Positions 1 to 9,093 are shown, counted from the stretch's first letter. The stretch is 64,000 nt of DNA from Ochrobactrum sp. Q0168 (GCF_016427605.1 NZ_JAELXQ010000021.1:1-64000); one strand, 5' to 3'. Made by a program: numbers and translations. The notes: generated by a model not told the origin, from the letters alone.

Positions 1-2
1 TT

Positions 3-251
3 GAGCGAACCTTCGCCTGGCTTAATCGTTGCCGTCGGCTGGCTAAAGATCGGGAAGCCTCTATCGCATCGTCAGAGGCATGGATGTTCATCTCCTCAAT
101 CAGACGTATGACACGCCGCATTGCTAGAATTGTCAGCGACACAGCGGAGGGAGCTATGGTCGGATGCCGTTCCGCTTCAGGCCTTGGACTTAAACGCCCC
201 GACGATATGCACGATGCCGACAGTGACGAGCCCGATCAGAATGGCGAGTAG
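3..251 (+). CDS. IS5-family transposase, C-terminal end only
   Basis: The frame entering at base 3 reads ERTFAWLNRCRRLAKD, then IASSEAWMFI and TRRIAR. This is the C-terminal signature of IS5-family DDE transposases; the leading Glu is probably the last catalytic acid (inference). The rest of the gene lies outside the window. The family normally stops shortly after TRRIAR (about base 140), but here the frame runs on to a TAG at 249-251, across the 3' end of the opposite-strand DUF808 gene. The last ~35 codons therefore look like read-through into flanking DNA, so the IS end is probably near 145-175. No terminal inverted repeat could be confirmed from one end alone. Confidence 0.8.
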   Translation, partial: ERTFAWLNRCRRLAKDREASIASSEAWMFISSIRRMTRRIARIVSDTAEGAMVGCRSASGLGLKRPDDMHDADSDEPDQNGE

Positions 252-1121
252 GGCTTGCAGGAAAGAGGTTGCGATCCACTCCAGAACGCTACCGAATCTG
301 CTGCCTTCGGTCGGCAGATGGGCGACGATATTGTGGATGAATTCCTCGACGCTGTGAACGCCGATAGATGCCAGTCCATGCACGATGATGCTGCCGCCAA
401 CCCAGAGCATGGCAACAGTGCCGACAGTACTCAGAACTTTGAGCACGACTGGCATGCCCGCAACCAGCCCTTTGCCGAACCTTTTACCAAAGCCTGTATG
501 GGCATTGCGGGCAAGCGCAACGCCCATATCGTCAAGCTTGACGATGAAGCCGACAACTCCATAGACGGCGAAGGTGATCAGGACGGCGACACAGGCGAGG
601 ATCGCCGCCTGCGTATAGATATTCGAAGGCGACAGACCGGCAAGCGTGAGCGCCATGATCTCCGCTGACAGGATGAAGTCGGTTCGGATGGCCCCGCTCA
701 CAGTTGTCGCCTCAATTTCCTTCGGAGTTGAGGCCTTGGTCTTCGTATTCTCCTCATCCTTATGGGGAATAAAGAACTCCACCAGCTTTTCAGTGCCTTC
801 GAAGGCAAGATAGGCGCCACCGATCATCAGAAGCGGCATGATGAGACCGGGCGCGAAATAGCTCAGAATCAGCGCCAACGGCAGCAGAAAAATCAGCTTG
901 TTACGGAGCGATCCCTTGGTGATTTTCCAGATAACCGGCAATTCCCGTTCCGGTTTCAGGCCAACGACATATTTCGGCGTCACCGCCGTATCATCGATCA
1001 CAATGCCTGCGGCTTTTGCGCTGGCCTTTGCGGTCTGCCCCGCTACATCGTCCATGGAGGCCGCCGCCATTTTTGCGATCGCTGCCACGTCATCGAGAAG
1101 TGCAAACAAGCCGGACGCCAT
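177..1121 (-). CDS. DUF808 (YedI-like) inner-membrane protein
   Basis: A 314-residue protein starting MASGLFALLDDVAAIAKM, the typical N terminus of the DUF808/YedI family. The ATG at 1121 is chosen because a GAAAGG ribosome site lies just upstream and the family starts at this residue; a further in-frame Met at 1187 would add 22 unconserved residues. After a soluble N-terminal part with the DDVA motifs there are several hydrophobic segments (around residues 80-115, 165-205, 230-260 and 280-310). Function is unknown; it is an integral membrane protein. The gene is convergent with the IS5 transposase tail, which overlaps its last codons, so the IS inserted just beyond its stop without breaking it. 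Confidence 0.85.
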   Translation of the reverse strand: MASGLFALLDDVAAIAKMAAASMDDVAGQTAKASAKAAGIVIDDTAVTPKYVVGLKPERELPVIWKITKGSLRNKLIFLLPLALILSYFAPGLIMPLLMIGGAYLAFEGTEKLVEFFIPHKDEENTKTKASTPKEIEATTVSGAIRTDFILSAEIMALTLAGLSPSNIYTQAAILACVAVLITFAVYGVVGFIVKLDDMGVALARNAHTGFGKRFGKGLVAGMPVVLKVLSTVGTVAMLWVGGSIIVHGLASIGVHSVEEFIHNIVAHLPTEGSRFGSVLEWIATSFLQALLAILIGLVTVGIVHIVGAFKSKA

Positions 1122-1216
1122 AGGAGGCCTTTCTTTATCATTACGGTAGCGATCAGCTAAACTTTGTAAGGGGTCTGCGTCCAGCACCGAATAGCAGGGT
1201 CAGTTTGTTGTATTCT

Positions 1217-1257
1217 ATCTGGAGACAATCTGTGTATGATTGTCAATATATCCAGAT
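1217..1257. promoter_or_regulatory. Two-tier palindrome upstream of the dioxygenase-like gene
   Basis: ATCTGGA (1217-1223) pairs with TCCAGAT (1251-1257), and inside it ACAATC (1225-1230) pairs with GATTGT (1238-1243). The site is about 50 bp upstream of the ATG at 1305. Its size and place suit an operator for a MarR-type repressor, as used for related quinone-responsive genes in Bacillus (MhqR), but no such regulator is next to it here. Confidence 0.45.
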
Positions 1258-1304
1258 GCATTTCGATCATTATATCTTGCTGCAACACAACAGGAGAGAT
1301 CGCC

Positions 1305-2231
1305 ATGCTTAATCAGATCAAAGGCCTCCATCATGTTACGTCGCTGGCAGCAGATACCCGTTCCAACAACAAGTTCTTTACGGATGTGCTGGGACTGCGC
1401 CGCGTCAAGAAGACCGTGAACTTCGATGATCCGAGTGTCTATCACCTTTATTACGGCGACGAAGTCGGCACGCCCGGTACGGTCATGACTTATTTCCCGT
1501 TTCCCGGTATCCAGCGCGGTCGCAATGGTACGGGCGAGGTGGGGACCACTGTGTTCGCTGTGCCGCAAGGTTCGCTTGATTTCTGGAAGGATCGCTTCGC
1601 GCAATCAGCCGTCAAGGTCGAGTCGGAAGATGAAGCTTTTGGCGAAAAGCGCGTCTTCTTCCGTGGCCCGGATGGCGACAGTTTCGCTCTGGTTGAGGTG
1701 AAGGACGATCCGCGTGAGCCTTGGGCACATGAAGGCATCGATGCCGACCACGCCATTCGCGGCTTTCATTCGGTCTCGATGCGTTTGCGTGACGAGGGCG
1801 CGACTTCCGAACTGCTAAACTATATGGGCTATCAGAAGCTGGATACGAGGGATGGCATAACCCGCCTCATCTTGCCGGAAGGCAATGGTGCTGGCGTGAT
1901 CGATCTTCAAACCTTGCCTTCTGTCGGACGCAGCCAACAGGGCGCGGGTTCAGTTCATCACGTCGCCTTTGCGGTCGAAAATCGCGAAAAGCAGCTCGAA
2001 GTCCGCAAGGCGCTGATGGATACCGGCTATAATGTTACGCCTGTGATCGACCGCGATTACTTCTGGGCAATCTACTTCCGGACCCCAGGCGGTGTTTTGT
2101 TTGAAGTGGCAACCAACGAACCCGGCTTTGATCGCGACGAGGATACCGCGCATCTGGGCGAAGCTCTGAAGCTGCCGTCGCAGCACCAGCATCTTCGTGC
2201 TTATCTCGAAGAACATCTCGACAAGATCTAA
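1305..2231 (+). CDS. VOC-family ring-cleaving dioxygenase-like protein (MhqA/MhqO type)
   Basis: A 308-residue protein made of two vicinal-oxygen-chelate halves. It starts MLNQIKGLHHVTSLAAD, with the second half around VHHVAFAVENREK and an FEVATNEPGF segment near the C terminus. The HH pairs and the late Glu are the usual metal ligands of this fold. The ATG at 1305 follows AGGAGAG; an upstream in-frame ATG at 1236 would run through the palindrome and is rejected. Homologues in Bacillus (MhqA, MhqO) are induced by hydroquinones and diamide and are thought to open or detoxify quinone-type rings; the true substrate is not known. The gene is 21 bp upstream of an MhqD-like hydrolase, as in the Bacillus regulon, so the two probably form one operon. 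Confidence 0.8.
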   Translation: MLNQIKGLHHVTSLAADTRSNNKFFTDVLGLRRVKKTVNFDDPSVYHLYYGDEVGTPGTVMTYFPFPGIQRGRNGTGEVGTTVFAVPQGSLDFWKDRFAQSAVKVESEDEAFGEKRVFFRGPDGDSFALVEVKDDPREPWAHEGIDADHAIRGFHSVSMRLRDEGATSELLNYMGYQKLDTRDGITRLILPEGNGAGVIDLQTLPSVGRSQQGAGSVHHVAFAVENREKQLEVRKALMDTGYNVTPVIDRDYFWAIYFRTPGGVLFEVATNEPGFDRDEDTAHLGEALKLPSQHQHLRAYLEEHLDKI

Positions 2232-2252
2232 GCACGCTTGAGGAGACCAATA

Positions 2253-2855
2253 ATGACCAATCAGACCTACGTGCACCGGCTGAAGGCCGGTGCGGTCGGA
2301 GCGCCGCTGTTCATTGTCTTTCATGGCACGGGCGGCGATGAAAACCAGTTTTTCGGTTTGGCTGAACAGCTTATGCCGGAGGCGACAGTCGTTTCGCCGC
2401 GCGGTGACGTGTCGGAATTCGGTGCTGCCCGCTTTTTCCGTCGAACGGGCGAGGGCGTCTATGATATGCCAGACCTTGCCCGCGCCACGGACAAGATGGC
2501 CGGGTTTATCGCCGCTCTGGTCGAAGACTATAAGCCGTCGGAAGTGATCGCGTTGGGATATTCCAACGGGGCCAATATCATGGCCAATCTTCTGATCGAG
2601 AAGGGCAGGATATTCGATAAAGCGGTGCTGCTGCATCCGCTGATCCCGTTCAAACCAGTGGATAATCCGGGCTTGGAAGGCACGAAGATCCTGATGACGG
2701 CTGGCCGTATGGACCCGATTTGCCCACCGGATCTCACGGATGCGCTGGAGCACTATTTTGAAAGCCAGAAAGCCGACGTCAATCTCGTCTGGCATCCGGG
2801 CGGACATGAACTGCGCCAGAGCGAACTGTCCGCCGTTCAGGAATTTCTCGGCTGA
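2253..2855 (+). CDS. MhqD-like alpha/beta hydrolase (phospholipase/carboxylesterase family)
   Basis: A 200-residue alpha/beta hydrolase. The nucleophile Ser104 sits in GYSNGAN, the acid is Asp154 in GRMDPICPP, and the catalytic base is His185 in HPGGHEL. The oxyanion region HGTGGDEN is near residue 24. Start ATG 2253 follows GAGGAG. It lacks a signal peptide, so it acts in the cytoplasm. The pairing with a VOC dioxygenase-like gene mirrors Bacillus mhq operons, suggesting a role in removing quinone or electrophile adducts. Substrate is unknown, and the annotation could equally read as a generic carboxylesterase. Confidence 0.8.
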   Translation: MTNQTYVHRLKAGAVGAPLFIVFHGTGGDENQFFGLAEQLMPEATVVSPRGDVSEFGAARFFRRTGEGVYDMPDLARATDKMAGFIAALVEDYKPSEVIALGYSNGANIMANLLIEKGRIFDKAVLLHPLIPFKPVDNPGLEGTKILMTAGRMDPICPPDLTDALEHYFESQKADVNLVWHPGGHELRQSELSAVQEFLG

Positions 2856-2934
2856 CAAAATCGATCACCGTCATTCGTCGGGATGGCGGTGATTTCTGCA
2901 TTCAGGCAGCTCCAGATATCGCACTTGATTTTAT

Positions 2935-2963
2935 CAATATACATTATATGTAAGTGTATATTG
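2935..2963. promoter_or_regulatory. Probable BigR operator
   Basis: A perfect inverted repeat, CAATATACA (2935-2943) and TGTATATTG (2955-2963), with a second short palindrome ACAT-TAT-ATGT nested in the spacer (2941-2951). It is AT-rich, lies 16 bp before the bigR start codon, and would cover the promoter, which suits autorepression by this ArsR-family protein. Confidence 0.7.
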
Positions 2964-2979
2964 AATTTGGAGTTGCCTT

Positions 2980-3327
2980 ATGAATATGGTCACGGACACT
3001 CGTGCCGACCTGTCACGCCAGCAGATGGAAGATCGTGCGGGCGAAGTCGCAGAATTGCTGCGCACCTTGTCGCATCCGGCCCGTCTGATGCTGGCCTGTG
3101 CGCTGGCGGAAAAAGAATATTCGGTCGGTGAACTGGAGCAGGGGCTGGGCATTCGCCAGCCGACCTTGTCGCAGCAACTGGGCGTGCTGCGGGAATCCGG
3201 CATCGTCGAGACCCGGCGGGAAGCCAAGCAGATATTCTATCGCCTGACGGAAACCAAGGCGGCACAGCTCATTGAGGCGCTCTACCGCATATTCTGTGAT
3301 AACGCGCCGAAGGGAGCCTTGTCATGA
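2980..3327 (+). CDS. bigR: ArsR/SmtB-family persulfide-sensing repressor BigR
   Basis: A 115-residue winged-helix repressor. It keeps the two cysteines that define BigR/SqrR-type sensors: Cys40 in MLACALAE and Cys106 in YRIFCDN, 66 residues apart as in Xylella and Agrobacterium BigR, where they form a disulfide or polysulfide bridge on sulfide stress and release DNA. The recognition region QPTLSQQLGVLRESGIVE is typical. The gene overlaps the next one by 4 bp (ATGA) and has a perfect inverted repeat just upstream, so autoregulation of a three-gene operon is likely. The persulfide dioxygenase gene blh that usually belongs to this regulon is not in the operon here. Confidence 0.9.
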   Translation: MNMVTDTRADLSRQQMEDRAGEVAELLRTLSHPARLMLACALAEKEYSVGELEQGLGIRQPTLSQQLGVLRESGIVETRREAKQIFYRLTETKAAQLIEALYRIFCDNAPKGALS

Positions 3328-3731
3328 TGATCTATCTCCAGTCGCTGGCAGGCGGCATGCTGCTCGGTGCAGCCGCGATTTTTCTTTTGATTTTCAATGG
3401 CCGTATCGCTGGTATCAGCGGCATTGTGGGCCGATTGCTGAATGGAAACCAAGCCGTGCTCAATGCGGCTTTCGTTCTTGGCCTCATCCTTGGACCTGTG
3501 GTTTATGCCATGCTTTTCGGAAGCTTCCCGGCAACGACCATCGCGGCTTCCTGGCCGGTTATCATCGTTGCAGGTCTTCTGGTCGGCATTGGAACGCGCA
3601 TGGGTTCCGGCTGCACATCCGGTCACGGTATCCTCGGCATGGCGCGCTTTTCCAAGCGCTCTATCGCAGCAACCATCACCTTTCTGGTTACAGGCGTTGC
3701 TGCAGCAACCCTCACGGGAGCTCTGTTATGA
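3324..3731 (+). CDS. YeeE/YedE (DUF395) sulfur-transport half protein, first copy
   Basis: A 135-residue, very hydrophobic protein with about four membrane segments. It carries the family block GSGCTSGHGILG (around residues 95-106), whose cysteine is thought to relay thiosulfate or other reduced sulfur through the channel in YeeE. The start overlaps the bigR stop (ATGA) and its own stop overlaps the start of the second copy (ATGA), so the three genes are translationally coupled. In bigR operons of other species the same pair is proposed to export sulfite or move sulfur compounds during detoxification; the direction of transport is not settled. Confidence 0.88.
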   Translation: MMIYLQSLAGGMLLGAAAIFLLIFNGRIAGISGIVGRLLNGNQAVLNAAFVLGLILGPVVYAMLFGSFPATTIAASWPVIIVAGLLVGIGTRMGSGCTSGHGILGMARFSKRSIAATITFLVTGVAAATLTGALL

Positions 3732-4159
3732 ACAGGTTTGCTTATTACCGTCTCGCGGCAGCACTTTTTGCAGGCGCGCTGTTCGGGTTCGGATTGTCCC
3801 TTTCGGGCATGATCGACCCGTCACGCGTGCAGGGCTTTCTGAACATAGCGAGCGGTCACTGGGACTCCAGCCTTGCATTCGTGCTCGGCGGCGCGCTGCT
3901 GGTCGCGATTCCGGGCGTAATGCTGCAACGCAAGCTGGCAAAGCCGGTGCTGGATAACAGTTTTCATCTGCCCGAAAAGACGCAGATCGACCGGCCTCTG
4001 CTGTTTGGCTCGGCGCTGTTCGGTCTTGGCTGGGGATTAGCGGGGTTTTGTCCGGGACCTGCGGTCTCGGCCTTGTCCATCGGCCTGCCGCAGGTCTGGT
4101 TATTTGTGACTGCCATGGCGGCAGGCATGATCATTCACGACAAACTATTGAAGCGTTAA
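3728..4159 (+). CDS. YeeE/YedE (DUF395) sulfur-transport half protein, second copy
   Basis: A 143-residue membrane protein with the matching family block [14 protein letters not shown] (around residues 104-117), the conserved cysteine in a Cys-Pro-Gly-Pro turn. Together with the first copy it probably builds one two-domain channel equivalent to full-length YeeE. It begins inside the previous gene's stop (ATGA) and its stop overlaps the convergent acyl-CoA dehydrogenase stop by a few bases, leaving no room for a terminator. Further upstream ATGs in the same frame lie inside the first copy and are rejected. Confidence 0.87.
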   Translation: MNRFAYYRLAAALFAGALFGFGLSLSGMIDPSRVQGFLNIASGHWDSSLAFVLGGALLVAIPGVMLQRKLAKPVLDNSFHLPEKTQIDRPLLFGSALFGLGWGLAGFCPGPAVSALSIGLPQVWLFVTAMAAGMIIHDKLLKR

Positions 4160-5283
4160 AGCCCTCGCGCAATCACCAGCCGCTGAACTTCGCTGGTGCC
4201 TTCATAAATCTGGCAGACGCGCACATCGCGATAGATGCGCTCAACCGGATAATCCGCAAGATAGCCATAGCCGCCGTGAATCTGGATTGCGGCGGAACAG
4301 ACTTCCTCCGCCATTTCCGACGCAACAAGCTTGGCCATAGACGCTTCTGTCAGGCAAGGCTTGCCCGCCTCGCGCAAGGCTGCGGCGTGTAGAACCATCT
4401 GGCGAGCCGTTTCGATCTTCGTCGCCATATCGGCAAGACGGAAGGCAACGGCCTGATGCTCGGCAATCGGCTTGCCAAAAGTGATGCGCTCCTTGGCATA
4501 GTCGCGGGCTGCTTCGAAAGCGGCGCGCGCCATGCCGACCGCCTGCGCGGCAATGCCGATGCGTCCGCCTTCAAGATTGGCGAGCGCTATTTTGTAGCCT
4601 TCTCCTTCCGCACCCAGCCTGTTTTCCACCGGCACGCGCATGTTGGTGAAAGCCAGTGCGCAGGTGTCGGAAGAATGCTGGCCGAGCTTGTGTTCGACCG
4701 TCATGACCTCGTAGCCCGGCGTATCGGTTGGCACGATAAAGGCCGAAATACCTTTTTTGCCTGCAGCCGGGTCCGTGACCGCAAAAACAATCACCACACT
4801 GCCATTCTTGCCGGAGGTGATGAATTGTTTGGACCCGTCGATGACGTAATGATCGCCATCAAGCCGTGCGCGGGTTTTGAGCGCGGACGCATCGGACCCC
4901 GCCTGCGGCTCCGTCAATGCAAAACCGCCGATCCATTCACCCGATGCCATTTTGGGCAGGAAGCGGCGCTTCTGGTCTTCTGTGCCAAAACGCAGGATTG
5001 GCACGCATCCGACCGATGAGTGCACGGAAACAATGGTCGAGCAGGCGCCGTCGCCTGCCGCGATTTCTTCCAGAGCCAACGCATAGGCCACCATGCCGAG
5101 GTCCGAGCCGCCCCATTCTTCCGGCACCAGCATACCGAGAAAGCCGAGTTCGCCCATCTCGGTCAGTTCCGTGCGCGGGAAAGCATGTTCCCGGTCACGC
5201 TGGGCCGCGCCCGGCGCAAGACGCTCCTGCGCGAAATCACGGACGGCGTCGCGGATCTGCTCCTGCGTATCGGTTAGAAGCAT
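4156..5283 (-). CDS. Acyl-CoA dehydrogenase (short-chain type)
   Basis: A 375-residue flavoenzyme that introduces the alpha-beta double bond into acyl-CoA and passes electrons to ETF. It has the family blocks [12 protein letters not shown] (FAD binding), [11 protein letters not shown], and the C-terminal [15 protein letters not shown], whose first Glu is the catalytic base. The ATG at 5283 overlaps the thiolase stop (TGATG); a GTG one codon earlier is also possible. It is the last gene of a four-gene operon (ligase, SDR, thiolase, this gene). Overall it most resembles short-chain or branched short-chain acyl-CoA dehydrogenases; exact chain length cannot be told. Confidence 0.9.
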   Translation of the reverse strand: MLLTDTQEQIRDAVRDFAQERLAPGAAQRDREHAFPRTELTEMGELGFLGMLVPEEWGGSDLGMVAYALALEEIAAGDGACSTIVSVHSSVGCVPILRFGTEDQKRRFLPKMASGEWIGGFALTEPQAGSDASALKTRARLDGDHYVIDGSKQFITSGKNGSVVIVFAVTDPAAGKKGISAFIVPTDTPGYEVMTVEHKLGQHSSDTCALAFTNMRVPVENRLGAEGEGYKIALANLEGGRIGIAAQAVGMARAAFEAARDYAKERITFGKPIAEHQAVAFRLADMATKIETARQMVLHAAALREAGKPCLTEASMAKLVASEMAEEVCSAAIQIHGGYGYLADYPVERIYRDVRVCQIYEGTSEVQRLVIARGL

Positions 5284-6473
5284 CACACGATCCTTTCAAT
5301 GCCGATGGAGGTGGCTTCGCCGCCGCCAAGGCAGATGCCAGCCACGCCACGCTTCAGGCCGTGCGTTTCAAGGGCTGCCAGCAGCGTCACCAGAATGCGC
5401 GCGCCGGAAGCGCCGATCGGGTGGCCAAGCGCGCAAGCGCCGCCATGAATATTGACCTTGTCATGCGGCAGGTTGAGATCGCGCATGGCCGCCATGGTGA
5501 CGACAGCGAAAGCCTCATTGATCTCGAACAGGTCGACATCCTTGAGGTCCCAGCCGATCTTTTCCGAAAGCTTGCTGATTGCACCGATAGGCGCGGTGGC
5601 AAAAAGGTTCGGCTTATCGGCATAGGTCGCATGACCGACCAGCACCGCGCGCGGGGTGAGGCCGCGCTTTTCCGCTTCCGATGCGCGCATCAGCACCAGC
5701 GCCGCAGCGCCATCGGAAATCGACGAGGAATTGGCCGCCGTTACCGTGCCTCCATCGCGGAAAGCGGGGCGCAGCGAGGGTATTTTGTCGAGCTTCGCCT
5801 TGCCGGGCTGTTCGTCAACCGAAACCTGAACCTCGGCGCGACCGGATTTCACCGTGACGGGTGTGATTTCTGCTGCAAACAGACCATCCTTGATAGCCTT
5901 TTGCGCGCGGGTCAGCGAGGCGATGGCGAATTCGTCCTGCGCTTCACGGGTGAACTGGTAGGCTTCCGCGCAATCCTCCGCAAAAGTGCCCATCAGGCGG
6001 CCCTTGTCATAGGCGTCTTCAAGGCCATCGAGGAACATATGATCCAGAATCTGGCCATGGCCCATGCGATAGCCGCCACGAGCCTTCGGCATCAGGTATG
6101 GCGCATTGGTCATGCTTTCCATGCCGCCGGAAACAATCACGTCTGCCGAACCGGCCAGCAGGAGATCATGCGCCAGCATGGTGGCCTTCATGCCCGAACC
6201 GCACATTTTGTTGACGGTCGTGGCACCTGTCGAAAGGGGCAGTCCGGCCTTTATCGAAGCCTGACGCGCCGGGGCTTGTCCCTGACCGGCAGGCAGGACA
6301 CAACCCATGAACACCTCTTCGACGGCTTCCGGTGCAAGACCGGCACCGGCCAGCGCACCGCTGATGGCGGCAGCACCTAGATCGGTCGCCTGCGCGCCGG
6401 AAAAGTCGCCCTGAAAGCCGCCCATGGGTGTGCGGGTTGCGCCGACAATGACAATAGGATCGCTGTTGGACAT
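5283..6473 (-). CDS. Acetyl-CoA acyltransferase (thiolase)
   Basis: A 396-residue thiolase with all catalytic parts: nucleophile Cys91 in NKMCGSGMK, the histidine in [12 protein letters not shown] (around residue 350), and the second cysteine in [10 protein letters not shown] (around residue 380). It splits 3-ketoacyl-CoA with CoA (degradative) or condenses acetyl-CoA. ATG 6473 is preceded by a GAGGAACG ribosome site and begins [16 protein letters not shown] as the family does. Its stop overlaps the dehydrogenase start. Within this operon it most likely performs the last step of a short- or branched-chain acyl-CoA route. Confidence 0.92.
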   Translation of the reverse strand: MSNSDPIVIVGATRTPMGGFQGDFSGAQATDLGAAAISGALAGAGLAPEAVEEVFMGCVLPAGQGQAPARQASIKAGLPLSTGATTVNKMCGSGMKATMLAHDLLLAGSADVIVSGGMESMTNAPYLMPKARGGYRMGHGQILDHMFLDGLEDAYDKGRLMGTFAEDCAEAYQFTREAQDEFAIASLTRAQKAIKDGLFAAEITPVTVKSGRAEVQVSVDEQPGKAKLDKIPSLRPAFRDGGTVTAANSSSISDGAAALVLMRASEAEKRGLTPRAVLVGHATYADKPNLFATAPIGAISKLSEKIGWDLKDVDLFEINEAFAVVTMAAMRDLNLPHDKVNIHGGACALGHPIGASGARILVTLLAALETHGLKRGVAGICLGGGEATSIGIERIV

Positions 6474-6501
6474 GATCGTTCCTCGCTTCCTGATGATGTG
6501 T

Positions 6502-7269
6502 TTACTTCGCAGCCATGCGTAGCGCACCGTCGAGACGGATGACTTCGCCGTTGAGCATCTGGTTTTCCGCAATATGACGCACGAGTGCCGCATACTCCGC
6601 CGGGCGTCCGAGACGCGACGGGAACGGCACCGATGCGCCGAGCGCGTCCTGCACGTCCTGCGGCATGCCCGCCATCATCGGCGTCTCGAAGATGCCGGGC
6701 GCAATCGTCATGACGCGGATGCCATGGCGCGCCAGTTCACGCGCGACGGGCAAGGTCATTGCTGCAACGCCGCCTTTCGAGGCGGAATAGGCGGCCTGTC
6801 CGATTTGCCCGTCAAAGGCGGCAACCGAGGCGGTGTTGATGATCAACCCGCGTTCGCCGCTATCGCCCGGCTCATTCTTTGCCATGGCTTCGGCTGCCAG
6901 CCGCAGCATGTTGAACGTGCCAATGAGATTGATCGAAATGGTGCGCGCAAAACTGTCGAACCTGTGCGGACCTTCGCGGCCCAGCACCTTTTCGCCCGGC
7001 GCAACGCCTGCGCAATTGACGAGCGCATCGATACGGCCAAAGGCCTTGAGCGCGGCAGCAATGGCAGCTTGCCCATCCGCCTCGCTCGTAACGTCGGTGC
7101 GCTGGAAAATAGTGGCTGCGCCAAGCGCTTTTGCCGCCGCTTCACCGGCTTCCGCATTGACATCCAGAAGTGCTGCCTTGCCGCCAGCTTCGACAACCAT
7201 CTTGGCCACAGCCGCGCCGAGGCCGGAACCTGCGCCGGTGATCAGAAATACCCGATCTTTAATCTGCAT
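6502..7269 (-). CDS. SDR-family 3-hydroxyacyl-CoA dehydrogenase (HSD17B10-like)
   Basis: A 255-residue short-chain dehydrogenase. The NAD-binding motif TGAGSGLG is at residues 11-18, NCAGVAPG near 85-92, and the catalytic Ser148, Tyr161 and Lys165 in AAYSASKGG. The segment [15 protein letters not shown] and the C-terminal [14 protein letters not shown] are like mitochondrial type 2 3-hydroxyacyl-CoA dehydrogenase, which oxidises 3-hydroxyacyl-CoA and 2-methyl-3-hydroxybutyryl-CoA. The start at 7269 has GAGGTAAAATT in front. It sits between the ligase and the thiolase genes, which supports the acyl-CoA role over a generic alcohol dehydrogenase. Confidence 0.87.
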   Translation of the reverse strand: MQIKDRVFLITGAGSGLGAAVAKMVVEAGGKAALLDVNAEAGEAAAKALGAATIFQRTDVTSEADGQAAIAAALKAFGRIDALVNCAGVAPGEKVLGREGPHRFDSFARTISINLIGTFNMLRLAAEAMAKNEPGDSGERGLIINTASVAAFDGQIGQAAYSASKGGVAAMTLPVARELARHGIRVMTIAPGIFETPMMAGMPQDVQDALGASVPFPSRLGRPAEYAALVRHIAENQMLNGEVIRLDGALRMAAK

Positions 7270-7278
7270 AATTTTACC

Positions 7279-8952
7279 TCAGGCCTTTGTCTGTTGCTGT
7301 TTGTCGATTTCCGCCTTGCGCAGCAGAAAGCGCTGGATTTTGCCGCTTGGCGTCTTCGGCAGCTCAGTGACGAAATCGATCTCGCGCGGATAGGCATGGG
7401 CGGAAAGCCGCTTCTTCACATGTTGCGCCAGTTCTTCGGCAAGCGCGGGCGTGCCTTGATGACCGGCTGCCAGAATGACGAATGCCTTGACGATTTCAGT
7501 GCGCTGCGGATCGGGAACGCCGACGACTGCCGCTTCATTGACCGCTGGATGTTCGAGCAGGGCGCTTTCGACGTCGAATGGTCCGATGCGATAACCGGAT
7601 GAGGTGATGACATCATCGGCGCGACCGATGAAGCTGACGGAACCATCGTCTTCGAATTCCACTGTATCGCCGGTGCGGTAATAGCCGCCGGAAATAGCTG
7701 GAGTTTCCTGCTTGTAGTAGCCGGAAAACCAGAGCAAAGGCGATTTTTCTATATCGACGGCGAGGATACCCGGCTGGTTGGGGCCAAGTTCATTTCCGGC
7801 CTCATCCAGAACCGCAACGCGATAGCCCGGCATGGCATAGCCCGCCGAACCCTGACGAACCGAATGTTCAAGGCCGTGATGGTTGTTGACCACCATGCCG
7901 AGTTCGGTCTGGCCATAATGGTCATGGATAGGCGCGCCGAGATTGGCGTCGAACCAGCGGATCACTTCCGGATTGAGTGGCTCGCCTGCACTTGAAACCA
8001 CGCGCAGACGCCCCTTGATGCGGGCGGCCGCTTCCGGGCCTGCCGCCATCAGCAGGCGAAATGCGGTTGGCGAACCGGCCAGACTGGTCACGCCCAGACG
8101 TTCGATAATGTCGTAGGTGCTCTCGGCGTTGAAGCCGCCTTCGTAAAGCGTGGTGGCAATACCCAATTGCAGGGGACCGGTCACGGCATAGTAAAGCCCG
8201 TAAGCCCAGCCCGGATCAGCGATATTCCAGAAAATGTCGTCGGAACGCAGGCCCACGGCTTCACGCATATAGGCTCCAAAGGCGAGCAGCGCGAAAAGCG
8301 GAACCGGCACGCCCTTAGGCAGGCCAGCCGTGCCGGAGGTCGACATCATCATGAACAGATCATCGCCCTTGCGCATGACGGGTGGGCAATCGGTGGAGGC
8401 GGCGGCGAGGGCCGCGCGGAAATCGATATCGCCTTCAGGAGCCGTCTCGCCGGGCGCGATTATCGTCGCAACCTGCGGGCAATTTTCGACTTCATCCAGC
8501 TTGCCGCGATTGGCGAGATTGGTCACGACCAGTTTCGCATCGCTTGTCTTGAGGCGGTGTTCGATGGCCTTCGGACCGAAAGCGGTGAAAAGCGGCTGAT
8601 ATATAGCGCCGATGCGCCATGCGCCGAGAATGGTTGCAACAAGTTCCGGTGTGCGGGGGAGAAGACCGGCAACAACATCGCCAGCAACGACGCCTGCATC
8701 CTTCAGCACATTGCCGACTTTTGCGGAAAGATCGCGCAATTCTTCAAAGGTGAGTTCGGTCAGTTGGCCGTCGGCAGAAATCGCACGCAGCGCTACCCGG
8801 TTCTCGCCGACATAACGGTCGCAGCATTCGACACAGGCATTGAGGCCGGTATCGGGATGGCCCACAAGCTGCGTAATGGCATGATCGAGTTTAAACTTTG
8901 CCACGGCGTCATCATAACGCGTACGCTGCGTGAAAGCAGACGCTTCAGTCAT
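7279..8952 (-). CDS. AMP-forming acyl-CoA synthetase
   Basis: A 557-residue adenylating enzyme that activates a carboxylic acid to acyl-AMP and acyl-CoA. The phosphate loop is MMSTSGTAGLPKG (around 205), the adenylate motifs are DHYGQTELG and YYRTGDTVEFEDDG, and the C-terminal catalytic lysine is in PSGKIQRFLLRK. Start ATG 8952 has GGGAGGAAT upstream. It heads the operon that continues with SDR, thiolase and acyl-CoA dehydrogenase, and faces an AraC regulator across a 141-bp gap. Similar proteins are annotated as acetyl-, propionyl- or medium-chain-CoA ligases; the substrate is not clear from sequence. Confidence 0.88.
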   Translation of the reverse strand: MTEASAFTQRTRYDDAVAKFKLDHAITQLVGHPDTGLNACVECCDRYVGENRVALRAISADGQLTELTFEELRDLSAKVGNVLKDAGVVAGDVVAGLLPRTPELVATILGAWRIGAIYQPLFTAFGPKAIEHRLKTSDAKLVVTNLANRGKLDEVENCPQVATIIAPGETAPEGDIDFRAALAAASTDCPPVMRKGDDLFMMMSTSGTAGLPKGVPVPLFALLAFGAYMREAVGLRSDDIFWNIADPGWAYGLYYAVTGPLQLGIATTLYEGGFNAESTYDIIERLGVTSLAGSPTAFRLLMAAGPEAAARIKGRLRVVSSAGEPLNPEVIRWFDANLGAPIHDHYGQTELGMVVNNHHGLEHSVRQGSAGYAMPGYRVAVLDEAGNELGPNQPGILAVDIEKSPLLWFSGYYKQETPAISGGYYRTGDTVEFEDDGSVSFIGRADDVITSSGYRIGPFDVESALLEHPAVNEAAVVGVPDPQRTEIVKAFVILAAGHQGTPALAEELAQHVKKRLSAHAYPREIDFVTELPKTPSGKIQRFLLRKAEIDKQQQTKA

Positions 8953-9030
8953 TCCGGTATTCCTCCCAGACTAGTCACTGCAGCGCCAAGCTCCTCTAGA
9001 AACGCTGCGAGGAGAAGGTTAATCCCTCAA

Positions 9031-9046
9031 TCATTGCAAACAATGA
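9031..9046. promoter_or_regulatory. Inverted repeat in the divergent promoter gap
   Basis: TCATTG-CAAA-CAATGA is a perfect 6-bp inverted repeat in the 141-bp gap between the acyl-CoA synthetase and the AraC-type gene. It is a candidate operator for control of the operon, although AraC-type proteins more often use direct repeats. Confidence 0.35.
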
Positions 9047-9093
9047 CATTAGAGGTCTTAATTGGTGATCGTTTTTGCAATATAGATCAGTCC

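Noticed and set aside
4917..6380. 487-codon plus-strand frame opposite the thiolase
   Set aside because: Antisense shadow; the thiolase has all catalytic motifs.
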